Numbered from the stretch's first letter, positions 35,370 through 44,485 are shown. The stretch: 64,000 bases of DNA from Pycnococcus provasolii (GCA_938743325.2 OW568889.1:434001-498000); one strand, 5' to 3'. The notes: generated from the sequence alone by a model not told the origin. Made by a program: numbers and translations.

Positions 35370-36698
35370 TCAGAACAGCGGCACGATCGACTCCACCTTT
35401 TCGCCGCATGCCGCACAGCGCGCAAACCCGTCATGCCACAGACCACGCTTTGAGTGTGCGCGCAGACATCGCGTCGCGAGGCAAAAGTAGCAGTACGAGC
35501 AGCCGCACGGCGCGGCGACGTACGGGCGCACAGGCTCCGCGCAACCACACTGTGCGCACGGCTCGTCGAGTGTGGGCAGGTCGTCGACGTCCGACGACGG
35601 AGCTTTCGCTGCAGGAGGCAACGAGGCGGACGGCGCGGCGTTGCGATCTGACGCCAGCAGTCGCAGTAGTCGCGTTTTGGCCGCATCCTTGCGCGTCGCG
35701 CTGACGCGTCGACGAATCCACGCCGGCGGGTCAATGAGCACACTGAAGAGCGGGTAGAGTGCGACGAAGAGCTCGCTCATCTCGTAGAATGCTAGCTCTC
35801 GGTTCAGATAGCTAGCATCCACGCGCGCAGAAGTGGCGGGTGCACTCGGCGACGTCGTTGGCGCGGATGTGGCTGCAGCTGCGGCGCCGGCGGCAGCCGT
35901 TTGCGTTCGGCTCGCGTCCACGACGCGCAGTCCGCAGAGCACGTGCGCGAGCGTCGCCTGTCCGCGTGACCCTCCTGCGAGGAAGAGCGCGAGGTGCACG
36001 ACGGACACGACGCGTCCCGCCGCGTCTGCGCGGTCGAACCACCTCTGGTGCTGCAGCGCCTGCGTGAGTCGTTCTTGTGCGCCCGTGTTCGTTCTTGTGC
36101 TGTCAGCTGCAGCGACGCGCGCTCTTCTCCTCGCGTCGGCAACGCGCGTGTTGACGAGGTCCCCGAGCATCCTCCATGCGTACGACGACGCGACACTCAC
36201 GAGAACGAGCGAGGCGCACCTGAAGATGACTTTTGACGAGACTGAGGACTTTGGACTTCCTCCCGACCCTCCTGCTCCTCCTCCTGCTCCTCCTCCTGTG
36301 AAGCTGGAACCCAAACCCGTCGGTTGAACTTTCAGGTTGAACAGTCTCATTCCAGGTGTGGCAGAGATTGCGGAGTTGCAGAGTCCCATGAATGCTAGAA
36401 TAGAAGCAATGGCAGTTTTCACTTCTGAGCTGTATCCTAGTAGAGATGCCCTTGACGACGGAAAGTACACTAAAATACTCACGAGGTTATCAAGAAGCAG
36501 ACGTGCGATTTCGTCATCGACGCGTGATGCGTCTAACAGGAGAACACGACTCGGACCAGGAGGAGGAGTTAAAGATGAAGATGAAGACAAAGATGAAGAT
36601 GAAGGACCGGTTATACGAGGATACGAAGATGATGAAGATGAAGGTGACGAAGATGAAGGTAGAGCATCAGCATCAGGTTCAGAAGCTGAAGAGGACAT
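35370..36698 (-). CDS. PEX2: Peroxin 2 (peroxisomal RING E3 ubiquitin ligase)
   Basis: 442 residues. Residues 1-50 are a Ser/Pro-rich acidic leader. The Pex2/Pex12 N-terminal region starts at about 55 with RVDDEIARLLLDNL and includes the family mark TPGMRLFNLKV (near 113). Several helices follow, interrupted by Gly- and Ala-rich insertions. The C-terminal RING (about 385-440) has CAQCGCAEPV, CGCSYCYFCLATRC and CAACGEKV, so a full zinc-ligand series is visible. PEX2 forms a retro-translocation channel with PEX10 and PEX12 and ubiquitinates PEX5. Divergent from the DUF819 gene. Confidence 0.85.
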   Translation of the reverse strand: MSSSASEPDADALPSSSSPSSSSSSYPRITGPSSSSLSSSSSLTPPPGPSRVLLLDASRVDDEIARLLLDNLVSILVYFPSSRASLLGYSSEVKTAIASILAFMGLCNSAISATPGMRLFNLKVQPTGLGSSFTGGGAGGGAGGSGGSPKSSVSSKVIFRCASLVLVSVASSYAWRMLGDLVNTRVADARRRARVAAADSTRTNTGAQERLTQALQHQRWFDRADAAGRVVSVVHLALFLAGGSRGQATLAHVLCGLRVVDASRTQTAAAGAAAAATSAPTTSPSAPATSARVDASYLNRELAFYEMSELFVALYPLFSVLIDPPAWIRRRVSATRKDAAKTRLLRLLASDRNAAPSASLPPAAKAPSSDVDDLPTLDEPCAQCGCAEPVRPYVAAPCGCSYCYFCLATRCLRAHSKRGLWHDGFARCAACGEKVESIVPLF

Positions 36699-37042
36699 TA
36701 TATGCCAACGCTCGGCCGAAAGAACGGCGGAAATGAAAGAAAGAAAAGAGTTTGGCGAAAAGTCTCCCCGGGGGCCGGGGGAAGGCGTTCAACGGGATTG
36801 GGAATCGCCTAACCAAACCCCTACTCTTATTTAAAAAGAAACCCAAACCCCTACTCTTATTAAAAAATCCTTTAACAAACCCCTAAACGGGAAAACCTAC
36901 CCTAATACCCTACCCTGTGAACCCGTTGTCCTCGCATTGTCATCGTGGATATCATGTTTCCCACATTTCGTGCATAGCAAGCAACGCACGCAGCACGTCA
37001 CACACTCATACTGAACATTGTTCAAAGTGATTTGTCGTAGAG
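36699..37042. promoter_or_regulatory. Divergent promoter region, PEX2 / DUF819
   Basis: 344 bp. It contains CCCCGGGGGCCGGGGG (36767-36782), two direct copies of AAACCCCTACTCTTAT (36815-36860) and further AAACCCCTAAAC words, which are variants of the telobox. Confidence 0.5.
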
Positions 37043-38344
37043 ATGAATATGCGTGTTTGTCATACATGTATCTACATGAGAAATAGTCTTAACTTGGGGT
37101 TTCACGGTGGTCGTTCTTCGCGTGTGCATCGTGTGAATCGTGTGAATCGTGTGCATCGTTCGCGTGTTCCAGTCTTTAGGGGTCCATCAGCGGCAGCGGC
37201 GTCCTTGGGGACTTGCTTTCAGGCGTGTGGAAGTGGTCTGGAAGTCGTCGCACTTGCCGCCGCTTCACTCGCGTCCCAGAAACTCGCGCAAACGACAAAA
37301 GGGGCACTGCTGGGCGCGCCTGTCATCGCATTGGCACTTGGAGCGGCTTTCACTTCAATAGGCGTGCCCGCAGGAAGCGCGTTCGCCAACGCTGTCGTAT
37401 TCGACGCGTGCCTGCCCATGGCGGTCGCGCTCGTCCTTCTTGGTGCAGATGTGCGCGACTTTGAACGAGCCGAAGTGACGCGCGCTATGGGAACGTTCGC
37501 GGTGGGCGCAGTTGGAACTGTCGTCGGCACACTTGTCGCCTGGAAGGTTGTGGGACATGCAATGGGAACACTCGGCGCCATGATCGCGTCGTGCCTGTGC
37601 GCCTCGTACGTCGGAGGTTCGCTCAACTTTGCGGCATGCGCACAGTGCGTCGGTCTCGAGGCGACGGAACAAGGAGGGGCGATCGTCGCCGCCGCGATGG
37701 CGGCTGACAACATATGCATGGCAGCTTTTTTCGTCATCCTTGGACTCATACCGTGCTCCGACGAAGCAACGAAGCAAGACGACGCGCCCTCGAATTCGAA
37801 CACAGACTTCGACGAAAATAAGACAACCTGGAAATCCGTCGGCACTGCCGTACTGCTCGCCATTGGTGTTAGCTTGATGAGCAAAACTCTTGCCGACGCC
37901 GCAGGCTTAGGCGCGGCGTCGCTCGCCATCTCAGCATTCGTCGCCGGCGCAGTTGCCGCAGCCTGCGCGCACTTCAACGTGAGTCTCAGCGGAGGTGCTC
38001 CAATCGGCGACGCACTTATGCTTGTCTTCTTCGCTGCGCTGGGCGCTGCGGCGGATGTGCGCCGCGTGGCCGCGGCGGGAAGCGCGCTGATTCTATTCAT
38101 CGTGATCCAACTGCTCGTTCACCTCGCGTGCACGCTCGCCGTCGGAACTTGGCTTCGCATGCCTCGACGTCATTTGCTCCTGGCTTCCAACGCCAACGTC
38201 GGCGGTCCAGCAACTGCCGCGGCGTTCGCGAGCGCACGCCGCTGGCCTAGTCTAGTTCGCGTCGGTGTTTTCATGGGCACAATGGGCTACATGCTTGGTA
38301 CGCCAGTTGGTGTGGCTGTGTATAATATCTTTGTAAATAAATGA
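37043..38344 (+). CDS. Plastid multi-pass membrane protein, DUF819 family
   Basis: 433 residues. The first 50 are Arg/Ser/Val-rich with almost no acids, including RVHRVNRVNRVHRSR made by a 9-bp repeat, as expected of a plastid transit peptide. About ten hydrophobic helices follow. Family features include FDACLPMAVALVLLGAD, ASYVGGSLNFAACA, AAAMAADNICMAAFF and, near the end, ASNANVGGPATAAAFA. The duplicated Gly-Gly-x-x-N-x-A pattern is typical of a two-repeat transporter. DUF819 proteins occur in bacteria and plant plastid envelopes; the substrate is unknown. The end of the gene carries TGTAA at 38332. Convergent with PIG-P (49 bp). Confidence 0.82.
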   Translation: MNMRVCHTCIYMRNSLNLGFHGGRSSRVHRVNRVNRVHRSRVPVFRGPSAAAASLGTCFQACGSGLEVVALAAASLASQKLAQTTKGALLGAPVIALALGAAFTSIGVPAGSAFANAVVFDACLPMAVALVLLGADVRDFERAEVTRAMGTFAVGAVGTVVGTLVAWKVVGHAMGTLGAMIASCLCASYVGGSLNFAACAQCVGLEATEQGGAIVAAAMAADNICMAAFFVILGLIPCSDEATKQDDAPSNSNTDFDENKTTWKSVGTAVLLAIGVSLMSKTLADAAGLGAASLAISAFVAGAVAAACAHFNVSLSGGAPIGDALMLVFFAALGAAADVRRVAAAGSALILFIVIQLLVHLACTLAVGTWLRMPRRHLLLASNANVGGPATAAAFASARRWPSLVRVGVFMGTMGYMLGTPVGVAVYNIFVNK

Positions 38345-38393
38345 TCACTCACATTTGTATAATTACTAGTACAGGTAATGTACTTTACACGCT

Positions 38394-38849
38394 TTACTTG
38401 TCGCTTTGCTGCTTGCCGTATAATACACGGCACACATGTCTCATGTCCAGGTCCACGAGCGAGGGTATGCTCCGTTCACTCGGTTTATCCGGTTCTCCGA
38501 CATTTGCGAACGCGTCAGAGATTTGCGCGCCGTGACTAGGCGAGAGCACGAACGCCCGGTTCAAGCCGTCGTACATCCAGTAGAAGAGCACGACGGAGAC
38601 GCAGAGTTGGCACGGCAGTGCGATTGCCCAGTACTTGGCCGGATAGTACGCGACGCCAACGGCGACGAGCCAGGAGTCTGGCGTGATTGCCCAGAGGAAC
38701 CAGAGGACGGTGACGACCGCGGACGAGCACCACCCGACGAAGCCGTACACTTCACGCGCATTCACGCCCGTTCGCCCATTCGTCGCGCTGGCAAGCTCCC
38801 AATTGGGCGCGGCGAGGCCGTCTGGTCTCGCTTCAGCGGGCGAGGCCAT
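38394..38849 (-). CDS. PIGP: PIG-P subunit of GPI-GlcNAc transferase
   Basis: 151 residues from ATG 38849. PIG-P is a small ER membrane subunit of the complex that makes GlcNAc-PI, the first step of GPI anchor synthesis. Two helices are seen: VYGFVGWCSSAVVTVLWFLW (near 33-52) and ALPCQLCVSVVLFYWMYDG (near 77-95). Between them lies the family block TPDSWLVAVGVAYYPAKYWA. A hydrophilic tail follows. TTACA (TGTAA on the coding strand) lies 5 nt after the stop codon. An upstream frame to 39056 crosses the telobox DNA and is not used. Confidence 0.88.
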   Translation of the reverse strand: MASPAEARPDGLAAPNWELASATNGRTGVNAREVYGFVGWCSSAVVTVLWFLWAITPDSWLVAVGVAYYPAKYWAIALPCQLCVSVVLFYWMYDGLNRAFVLSPSHGAQISDAFANVGEPDKPSERSIPSLVDLDMRHVCRVLYGKQQSDK

Positions 38850-38923
38850 GACGCCCCTTCGGAAAAAACAAGGTCCGAGAGGTCTGCCAGAGAAAAGCCG
38901 AGGGGGACCTGGGGGAGGGAGGA

Positions 38924-38937
38924 TTAGGGTTAGGGTT
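38924..38937 (-). promoter_or_regulatory. Telobox pair upstream of PIG-P
   Basis: TTAGGGTTAGGGTT on the plus strand, AACCCTAACCCTAA in the sense of PIG-P, 75-88 nt before its ATG. A GGGGTTTGG-rich tract follows (38950-38985). Confidence 0.5.
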
Positions 38938-39083
38938 ACGCAACCTTGTTTGGGGTTTGGTTTGGGGTTGGGGTTTGGTTGGGACGCCATGTCTCTTGTG
39001 TGCTTTTGCCCTTCGAAGCTTTTGGCTTTTGCTTGTTGTCTTGTCAAGTCTGTCAACTGAAACGTGTCCTGAAGTTCTTCTGA

Positions 39084-39598
39084 TTACAACATCGGCACGG
39101 CCAGTTGCAAAAACTGCACGAGCACGTCACCGCACGCCTCGAGACCGACGTAACTCACCAAACTCAACAGCAGCGCAGCACCGGGGAGGCCCGCGGCGAC
39201 GAATACCGCGAGACCCGCCTTAATCCCAGCCTCGTTCTTCTTGAGGTGCTGCATCGTCGGACTGCGCAGAAATGTCTGAACCTGGGGCTCCAGCTTGTTG
39301 AATCCCTCCTTAACAGCCGCTCGCGTCCTGTGCAAGGTGTGTGTTCAAGTCATGTCAGTGCAAGTTGTTTATATAATGTGTGCCCGTGCGTGCCTTACGT
39401 GGCTTAAGGTGAGTCGACTTACTGCTCGGACGCCGCGGCGAACTGCGCCTGGTACTTGGGCATTTCGGCGTCGATAGTCGTACGCGCTTTGGTAGCTTGT
39501 TCGTTCGCGACCAAAGCGGCCTTGGATGCTGCAGCTGACGCCGCTGACGACGCAGACGACGCCGCAGACGACGCCGCAGACTTCGCCTTCTGGAACAT
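39084..39598 (-). CDS. Small Ala-rich protein with hydrophobic C-terminus (two exons)
   Basis: Two exons, 39423-39598 and 39084-39327, joined across a 95-nt GTAAGT..CACAG intron, give 139 residues. Residues 1-58 are an amphipathic Ala/Ser/Lys helix (MFQKAKSAASSAASS...). The centre has NKLEPQVQTFLRSPTMQHLKKNE written as two helices, and residues about 97-125 are hydrophobic (AGLAVFVAAGLPGAALLLSL). The N-terminal Ala-rich part could be a membrane-lying amphipathic helix, as in lipid-droplet or plastid-envelope proteins. The family is not recognised. The stop codon overlaps TGTAA on the coding strand. Shares a 138-bp divergent spacer with the next gene. Confidence 0.7.
39328..39422 (-). other. 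95-nt GT-AG intron
   Basis: The donor reads GAGCA|GTAAGT and the acceptor TTGCACAG|GACG on the minus strand. Splicing keeps frame and gives a continuous helical sequence (ASEQ|TRAAVKEG). Confidence 0.8.
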
Positions 39599-39644
39599 GA
39601 AAACTGAGGAAGAGAGAAAGAATCAAAGAAAAAGCCGAACCCCT

Positions 39645-39688
39645 GATAAAACCCTAATTCTTCAGAATTCAGAAGTTAGGGTTTTATC
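39645..39688. promoter_or_regulatory. 44-bp palindrome of two teloboxes in a divergent promoter
   Basis: The 13-bp arm GATAAAACCCTAA is exactly mirrored by TTAGGGTTTTATC. The 18-bp centre, TTCTTCAGAATTCAGAAG, is itself nearly palindromic around GAATTC. It lies 47 nt from the left gene's ATG and 49 nt from the right gene's ATG. Confidence 0.65.
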
Positions 39689-39736
39689 ATCCGACGCCGC
39701 CGCATTTCGCCTCATTTGACAAATATTTGGACACGT

Positions 39737-41347
39737 ATGGCGTCTCCAAGAACGTGGTTTGACATGCGGGCTGCTCCCCATGGACCCAGTCGCGTGCTCC
39801 CAGTTTCTCGCTCTCGCTCTCGAAGTTGTTTCCATGGTGGTGGTCACGGTACTCTTAGTCGCTTGTCTTCTTCTTCGTCTTGTTCACTTTCTCGTGTGTC
39901 ACTTTCTCGTGTGTCACTTTCTCGTCATTCAAGAAGCCGTCTTCGTGGTTCTTCTTCTGCCTTTAGGGGGTCGGGTGTGGTGGCAGCAGGTGGTGAGGGT
40001 GGTGGTGATCTCTCTCCTTCTTCATCTTCATCTTCATCTTCAGACTCACCCCAGGGTATGGTTGGTCTCCAAGGTCCTCGTCGTGTTCTGGGACAAGCCG
40101 CACCTCTTAAACTGGTCGCGCCGAAGTCAGGTGTGCCGCCCGCATGGACGATCGAGTTTCAAAACTATCTCACGGATATTACGAGAGGGAACCTCAGAGG
40201 ACGACTTGACCTGTTTGAGACGTCAGCCAAGTCTGCGGCGAGCGCGTACGACGTCATCGCGGAGAGTGAGAAAAGTTGGAGTGTGTACGAACAAACTGTC
40301 GCTAGTGCACCGCCGAACGTGCCGCCACCACCACCTCCTCCTCCCAAGAGAGGGTCCGCGAGCTGGTGCGATCTCATGCTGCTGACAGACGCGTACCTAA
40401 GCGTGGCAGCCAACAAGGGATGGCTCGCACCCATCGCAAACGTTAACGAAGAAACGCCGACGTGGTGGACGAGGCTGCCGCGACCCATACGTGAAAAGTG
40501 CATACAAGGGCCGGAAGGGGATATCGTCGCCGCACCATACCGTCTCACGCACGTCGCAATCCTCACAAAACCTTCGTCTGTCAAGAGGCTACTCGGCGAC
40601 GACGCGCCCGACTCCGTGGACATGAACACGCTGCTCGACCCGCGAATGAAGCGGCGCGTCATCCTTCCCGCAGCACCAGCCATATGGAGGGACATTGCAC
40701 AGCGTGCGATGGCAGGAAGGGCGGGCGATCCGTCCAAGCCTCTGCGCGAAACGACGCGCGTCGAGCGCGCGGTGCTTACAACAGCCATCGGCGCACTACG
40801 TGCCAACTCGCTCGTTGCACCGTACCCCAAGGTGGACAAGGCTGACGGCAAGAAAGGCGCAGACACCGCGGCACGTGCTGCGATGGCCAAGTACGACGCT
40901 GAGCTTGCTCGAAGCCTTCTTTCTGGCGACGCCGTGGCCGCAGTGCTCGACGCAAGCACCGCGGTGGCTCTATCTCGTCGCTACCCCGGCCTGCAGGTGG
41001 AGCCAGCAAGCGAGTCGCTCGGATCGCTGCTTTGCATGGACGCGTGGGTACGGCCTCGCTGTGCTCGGTCGCGTCTCGGCGATTTGACCGAGCCGTGGCT
41101 TGACTTCTTGTCAGAGCCGCAGAGGTGCACGGCAGCCGGTCGCTTTCGCGGGTCGGCGGCGGCGCAGAAGGAGTTCGCCACCGCGTTGTCGCCGTACGCA
41201 GTGGGATGGGGCACACGCTCGCCTCCAGGAGGCGTAGACAAGACGGAACTTTGGGTTCCTACTGCCGCGGCATTGGAGAAGTCCTGCCTTGCGCCCGCGA
41301 ACACGGCGGAAGATGCCGAAGCTTGGCGCGAGGTGCTGCAAGTCTAA
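39737..41347 (+). CDS. Plastid-targeted solute-binding-like protein (putrescine-binding-related)
   Basis: 536 residues from ATG 39737; no earlier in-frame ATG. The first 100 residues are Ser/Arg-rich (RSRSRSCF, repeated LSRVS), a strong plastid transit peptide. A long Ser tract follows. The mature part resembles bacterial extracellular solute-binding proteins of the PotD type and the plant putrescine-binding-related protein: WCDLMLLTDAYLSVAANKGW, then GPEGDIVAAPYRLTHVAIL, RRVILPAAPAIWRDIAQRAM, and a C-terminal FLSEPQR block. A Pro8 hinge precedes it. It may bind a small ligand in the stroma or envelope space; whether it binds polyamines is not shown. Convergent with CDC50 (97 bp). Confidence 0.62.
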   Translation: MASPRTWFDMRAAPHGPSRVLPVSRSRSRSCFHGGGHGTLSRLSSSSSCSLSRVSLSRVSLSRHSRSRLRGSSSAFRGSGVVAAGGEGGGDLSPSSSSSSSSDSPQGMVGLQGPRRVLGQAAPLKLVAPKSGVPPAWTIEFQNYLTDITRGNLRGRLDLFETSAKSAASAYDVIAESEKSWSVYEQTVASAPPNVPPPPPPPPKRGSASWCDLMLLTDAYLSVAANKGWLAPIANVNEETPTWWTRLPRPIREKCIQGPEGDIVAAPYRLTHVAILTKPSSVKRLLGDDAPDSVDMNTLLDPRMKRRVILPAAPAIWRDIAQRAMAGRAGDPSKPLRETTRVERAVLTTAIGALRANSLVAPYPKVDKADGKKGADTAARAAMAKYDAELARSLLSGDAVAAVLDASTAVALSRRYPGLQVEPASESLGSLLCMDAWVRPRCARSRLGDLTEPWLDFLSEPQRCTAAGRFRGSAAAQKEFATALSPYAVGWGTRSPPGGVDKTELWVPTAAALEKSCLAPANTAEDAEAWREVLQV

Positions 41348-41444
41348 GTTTGCTCAATCATTTAGTAAATGGAATGTGTACTTTACTCGTCTCTCCCCAC
41401 ACGACATCCACGACAGCAGAAAAGCACCTTTTGTTTTCTTTTCG

Positions 41445-42722
41445 CTAGCCCTGTGCGCCCTTCGCAGCGACCCAGCTGAGACGGTTGAGGTCGCCAAATT
41501 CGCGGCGCTGCGAGACGAAGAGCACGACGAAGGCGCCGGCGGCGACGTAGCAGAAGGCGCCGACGACGATGTACGCCAAGCCCAGGAAGGGGTTCTTACC
41601 ACCGAGCCATGACGACGTGGACAGCACGATCGCCTTCTCTCCGCCATAGCCGTAGCTGTTGTACCTGTTGTTGACTTGCACGGTGATCTCTTCGCCCTTG
41701 TTGAAGGACCGGTCGATCTTGCCCCACAGCTTGCGGAACGTGGGCAACGCAGCCGTGCGCATCCAGATGACGAACCTCTCGTCTTCTTTGATGGAGCCGT
41801 TGATGGTGCCTCCCATGCGGAACTGCGGCACCGTGTTGAAGTGCTTTGCCTCCTTGCTCGTGTACTTGGTGTCCACGTCCGTTTTGAAGGCGATTCCCTT
41901 GTCGCTCACGGCGACGGGGGACCCGCCAACCTGGAGCGCGTACGAGTCGTTGAAGTACGTGGCAGCTCGCAGGCCACACGGCAGCACCTCCTCCTTGTTG
42001 GTCAACGTTTTGTTGTTGTCGATGTAGAGTGCCGGCTCGCACTCGTTTTCCTCGAGTACGTCGCCACCTCGCAGTTGCGTGGAGGACAAGCTCTTCGAGA
42101 TGCGTCGGTGGTTCTGGTAGAAGTTGGTGAGCTCGTAGTACACGAACACGGGCGCGTCGAGTTTTTCGTTCACCTTGAGTGTGAGCGTGCACGCCGTTCC
42201 TTCGGTGCCTGCGTCCCAGAGCGCCTGTTGCCGATCAGAGTTTTTGGTTGTGCTGGCTACTGGGCCTGCGCACAGGTGGTCGTACCTCTGTTTGATTTCG
42301 ACGACGCTCGTGGACGCGACGAGCGCGGCGATTCCGATGGGAATGAATATGGTTCCAATGACGACGAGCACGACGACGACGCGTCCAGGCGTGAGCAGCG
42401 GCCTGCACGCGGGAAGTTCTTGCTGCGTGAACCTCGAGTACCTCGGCTCCTTGGATCGTTCTGAGGCTTTTTCTGATCCCGCAGGCGACTTCGGCGTCTC
42501 AGGTGGCGACGCACCGTGACCTGCTGCGGACTCGACGACGGGTCCCGCTCTGTTGTTATTTTCTGCAGCAGAGGAGACAATACCCGCAACACCGGAGGAG
42601 GCGACACCAGATGCTGCTGCTCTGGTATTCGGCGACTCAAGGATGAGTGCACCGTCGTTCCTCGAAGACATGGCCAAGTTGTGCGTTTCAGGCTGTCCCG
42701 AAGAAGAAGCGGCCTGGCCCAT
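41445..42722 (-). CDS. CDC50/LEM3 family beta subunit of P4-ATPase lipid flippases
   Basis: 425 residues. A 100-residue Ser/Ala/Glu-rich cytosolic head ends in FTQQELPACRPLLTPG, the family's pre-helix block. TM1 is VVVVLVVIGTIFIPIGIAAL (near 121-140). A large lumenal domain contains YYELTNFYQNHRRISKS, CEPALYIDNN, PCGLRAATYFNDSY, RMGGTIN and LPTFRKLWGKID, with conserved Cys pairs and N-glycosylation sites. TM2 is at the end (PFLGLAYIVVGAFCYVAAGAF). CDC50 proteins are needed for ER exit and activity of P4-ATPases that flip aminophospholipids. Complete, one exon, divergent from the copper transporter. Confidence 0.93.
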   Translation of the reverse strand: MGQAASSSGQPETHNLAMSSRNDGALILESPNTRAAASGVASSGVAGIVSSAAENNNRAGPVVESAAGHGASPPETPKSPAGSEKASERSKEPRYSRFTQQELPACRPLLTPGRVVVVLVVIGTIFIPIGIAALVASTSVVEIKQRYDHLCAGPVASTTKNSDRQQALWDAGTEGTACTLTLKVNEKLDAPVFVYYELTNFYQNHRRISKSLSSTQLRGGDVLEENECEPALYIDNNKTLTNKEEVLPCGLRAATYFNDSYALQVGGSPVAVSDKGIAFKTDVDTKYTSKEAKHFNTVPQFRMGGTINGSIKEDERFVIWMRTAALPTFRKLWGKIDRSFNKGEEITVQVNNRYNSYGYGGEKAIVLSTSSWLGGKNPFLGLAYIVVGAFCYVAAGAFVVLFVSQRREFGDLNRLSWVAAKGAQG

Positions 42723-42757
42723 GTTGAAAGCAGCCTTAACTTAACTTAACTGCGACG

Positions 42758-42792
<35 letters not shown>

Positions 42793-43472
42793 TGTGCTGT
42801 GCTGTGCGTGTATACTTACTTACTTACTTATGCAGTGCAGTGCAGCGCGCGTACTTGTATCCACCACACCACACCGTATTTTATTTTATATATGCGCTGC
42901 AGGTGCTGTTCGTTTTCTAAATGTGCGGATGACACACACTTTTCAGAGGCGCGGTGAGTGACGGTTCGACGTTCGGTTTGAGTTTCAATAGTTTATTTTA
43001 TTTTATTTTTATTTTATTTTATTTTAGAATGAGTCCACGACCATTTCCTTCGACCGAATCTTCATTTTTAAATATAGTCTAATTTATTCCTTTTCCACGA
43101 CCATTTCCTTCGACCGAATCTTCATTTTTAAAAATAGTCATTTAATTTATTCCTTTTCCACGACCATTTCCGTCGACCGAATAATATTAAAATAAAGAAT
43201 CATTGATTCCTTTTATTCCTTTTCCACGTCCATTTCCTTCGACCATTTATTCATTTTAAAATATAGTCTAATTTATTCCTTTTTCACGACCATTTCCTTC
43301 GACCCAATAATATTAAAAAATAAAGAATCATTTATTCCCTTTTATTCCTTTTCCACGACCATTTCCTTGGACCCAATATTCCTTTAAATATAGTCTAATT
43401 TATTCCTTTTCCACGACCTGTTATCACGGAAGTTTCCGACGATCAAACAGGACCAAAAAAAAGGAAAAAAAC
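42723..43472. promoter_or_regulatory. Divergent region, CDC50 / copper transporter
   Basis: 750 bp, much more AT-rich than the surroundings. It contains a TA run (42762-42788), TACT repeats (42815-42830), ATTTT repeats (42995-43025) and a seven-copy tandem repeat. Confidence 0.7.
43034..43425. repeat. AT-rich tandem repeat, seven copies, before the copper transporter gene
   Basis: The core CCACGACCATTTCCTTCGAC recurs at about 43035, 43095, 43158, 43223, 43284, 43352 and 43410, with a period of 58-68 bp. Spacers are of two kinds: TTTAAATATAGTCTAATTTA and AATATTAAAATAAAGAATCA. The last copy ends 50 nt before the copper transporter ATG. Confidence 0.85.
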
Positions 43473-43985
43473 ATGCCCGTACTGTCGGCAACTTCCCCAT
43501 TATTTTCAAGTATGGCGCCGCTGTGCGATGCGGGCAAGATGCCGACGGCGATGCGTATGGGTGGGTTCCAGTGGTTTCATCCGCAAGAGCCGTGCGTCGT
43601 TTTCTTCGCCACGAACGTGTTCGTCGTCGACACAAACGCGCGGCTCGCTGGAGCGATAGCACTCACGCTGCTCATGGGTGCGATGACAGGAATATGCGTG
43701 TACTTGAGAAGCAGAGTCAGAACCACCGTGGCTTCCAGAACACTCGCGTCGACGCTATCCGCAAGCCTGTTTGGAATTCAAGTCACCACGGGATATCTGC
43801 TCATGCTGCTGGTGATGACGTACCAACTCGAGCTCTTCATAGCGGTCGTCGTTGCTGTTGTGCTGGGCTTTGTCATTGCCGAGGTGGCGTGGTTGCCTGC
43901 CGTCGACTGCTGCACGACAACGTCGCACAACACGCACGAGAACGGCGACGTGCTCGACTCGCTCTTAGTCCATGAGAGTCACTAA
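43473..43985 (+). CDS. Ctr-family copper transporter
   Basis: 170 residues. The N-terminus has Met/Cys/His residues suited to Cu(I) (MAPLCDAGKM, AMRMGGFQWF). TM1 is at about 57-72 after VVFFATNVFVVD. TM2 carries the family signature GYLLMLLVMTYQ with the MxxxM copper filter. TM3 follows at once (LFIAVVVAVVLGFVIAE). A Cys/His tail (CCTTTSHNTH) can bind copper. Ctr proteins are trimers that import Cu(I) across the plasma membrane. Another Met at 43512 is possible as start. Confidence 0.85.
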   Translation: MPVLSATSPLFSSMAPLCDAGKMPTAMRMGGFQWFHPQEPCVVFFATNVFVVDTNARLAGAIALTLLMGAMTGICVYLRSRVRTTVASRTLASTLSASLFGIQVTTGYLLMLLVMTYQLELFIAVVVAVVLGFVIAEVAWLPAVDCCTTTSHNTHENGDVLDSLLVHESH

Positions 43986-44121
43986 AGCCAGACTTTTTTG
44001 TTACAGTAGTTATTTTATGTTGTTTTTCTTCTCTGTTTTTTTTCAATCATGAGGATGGTACGGTGTCGTGAGACACGAACCGCCTCGACTCGACTCGACT
44101 CGACTTGACTTGACGTAAATC

Positions 44122-44442
44122 CTATGTCTCTTTCTTAGCTTCAGCCGAGGAAGCTGCGGGCGCGGGTGGTGGAGCAGACGCTGCAGACTTCGTCGATGTT
44201 GGGAGCGTGCACACACCGTTCGCACAGCACATTCCTTCACTTTCTGTGTTCTCGTCATGTTTTTTCGGAATGCCGATAACTTTCTCCCTCGGTTTTTGCA
44301 GGCCAACGAGTTCCAGGTAAAAGCGGAGCGTGACCCACTCGCGCTTGATGAATCGCAGGTACCCTCGCTGGTGCATGAACGCCAAAAAAACCGGCAGGAG
44401 CTGCCAGAGCGGGAAGCAGCACGGGCCGATGCACAGGATCAT
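44122..44442 (-). CDS. Small protein with N-terminal membrane segment, family unknown
   Basis: 106 residues. It starts with a hydrophobic Cys/Pro-rich segment (MILCIGPCCFPLWQLLPVFLAF), then a basic amphipathic stretch (HQRGYLRFIKREWVTLRF), then a Cys pair near 71 and an Ala/Pro/Lys tail. The plan, a short Cys-containing hairpin plus tail, recalls small ER or lipid-droplet proteins such as UPF0729, but sequence similarity is weak. Possibly palmitoylated. Confidence 0.5.
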   Translation of the reverse strand: MILCIGPCCFPLWQLLPVFLAFMHQRGYLRFIKREWVTLRFYLELVGLQKPREKVIGIPKKHDENTESEGMCCANGVCTLPTSTKSAASAPPPAPAASSAEAKKET

Positions 44443-44446
44443 TATT

Positions 44447-44485
<39 letters not shown>

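Noticed and set aside
43034-43425. CRISPR array
   Set aside because: Spacers are alike, not unique; the DNA is nuclear eukaryotic and no cas genes are present.
42723-43472. GTAC copper-response elements at the Ctr promoter
   Set aside because: Only one GTAC (near 42851) is present in the spacer, no more than expected by chance.
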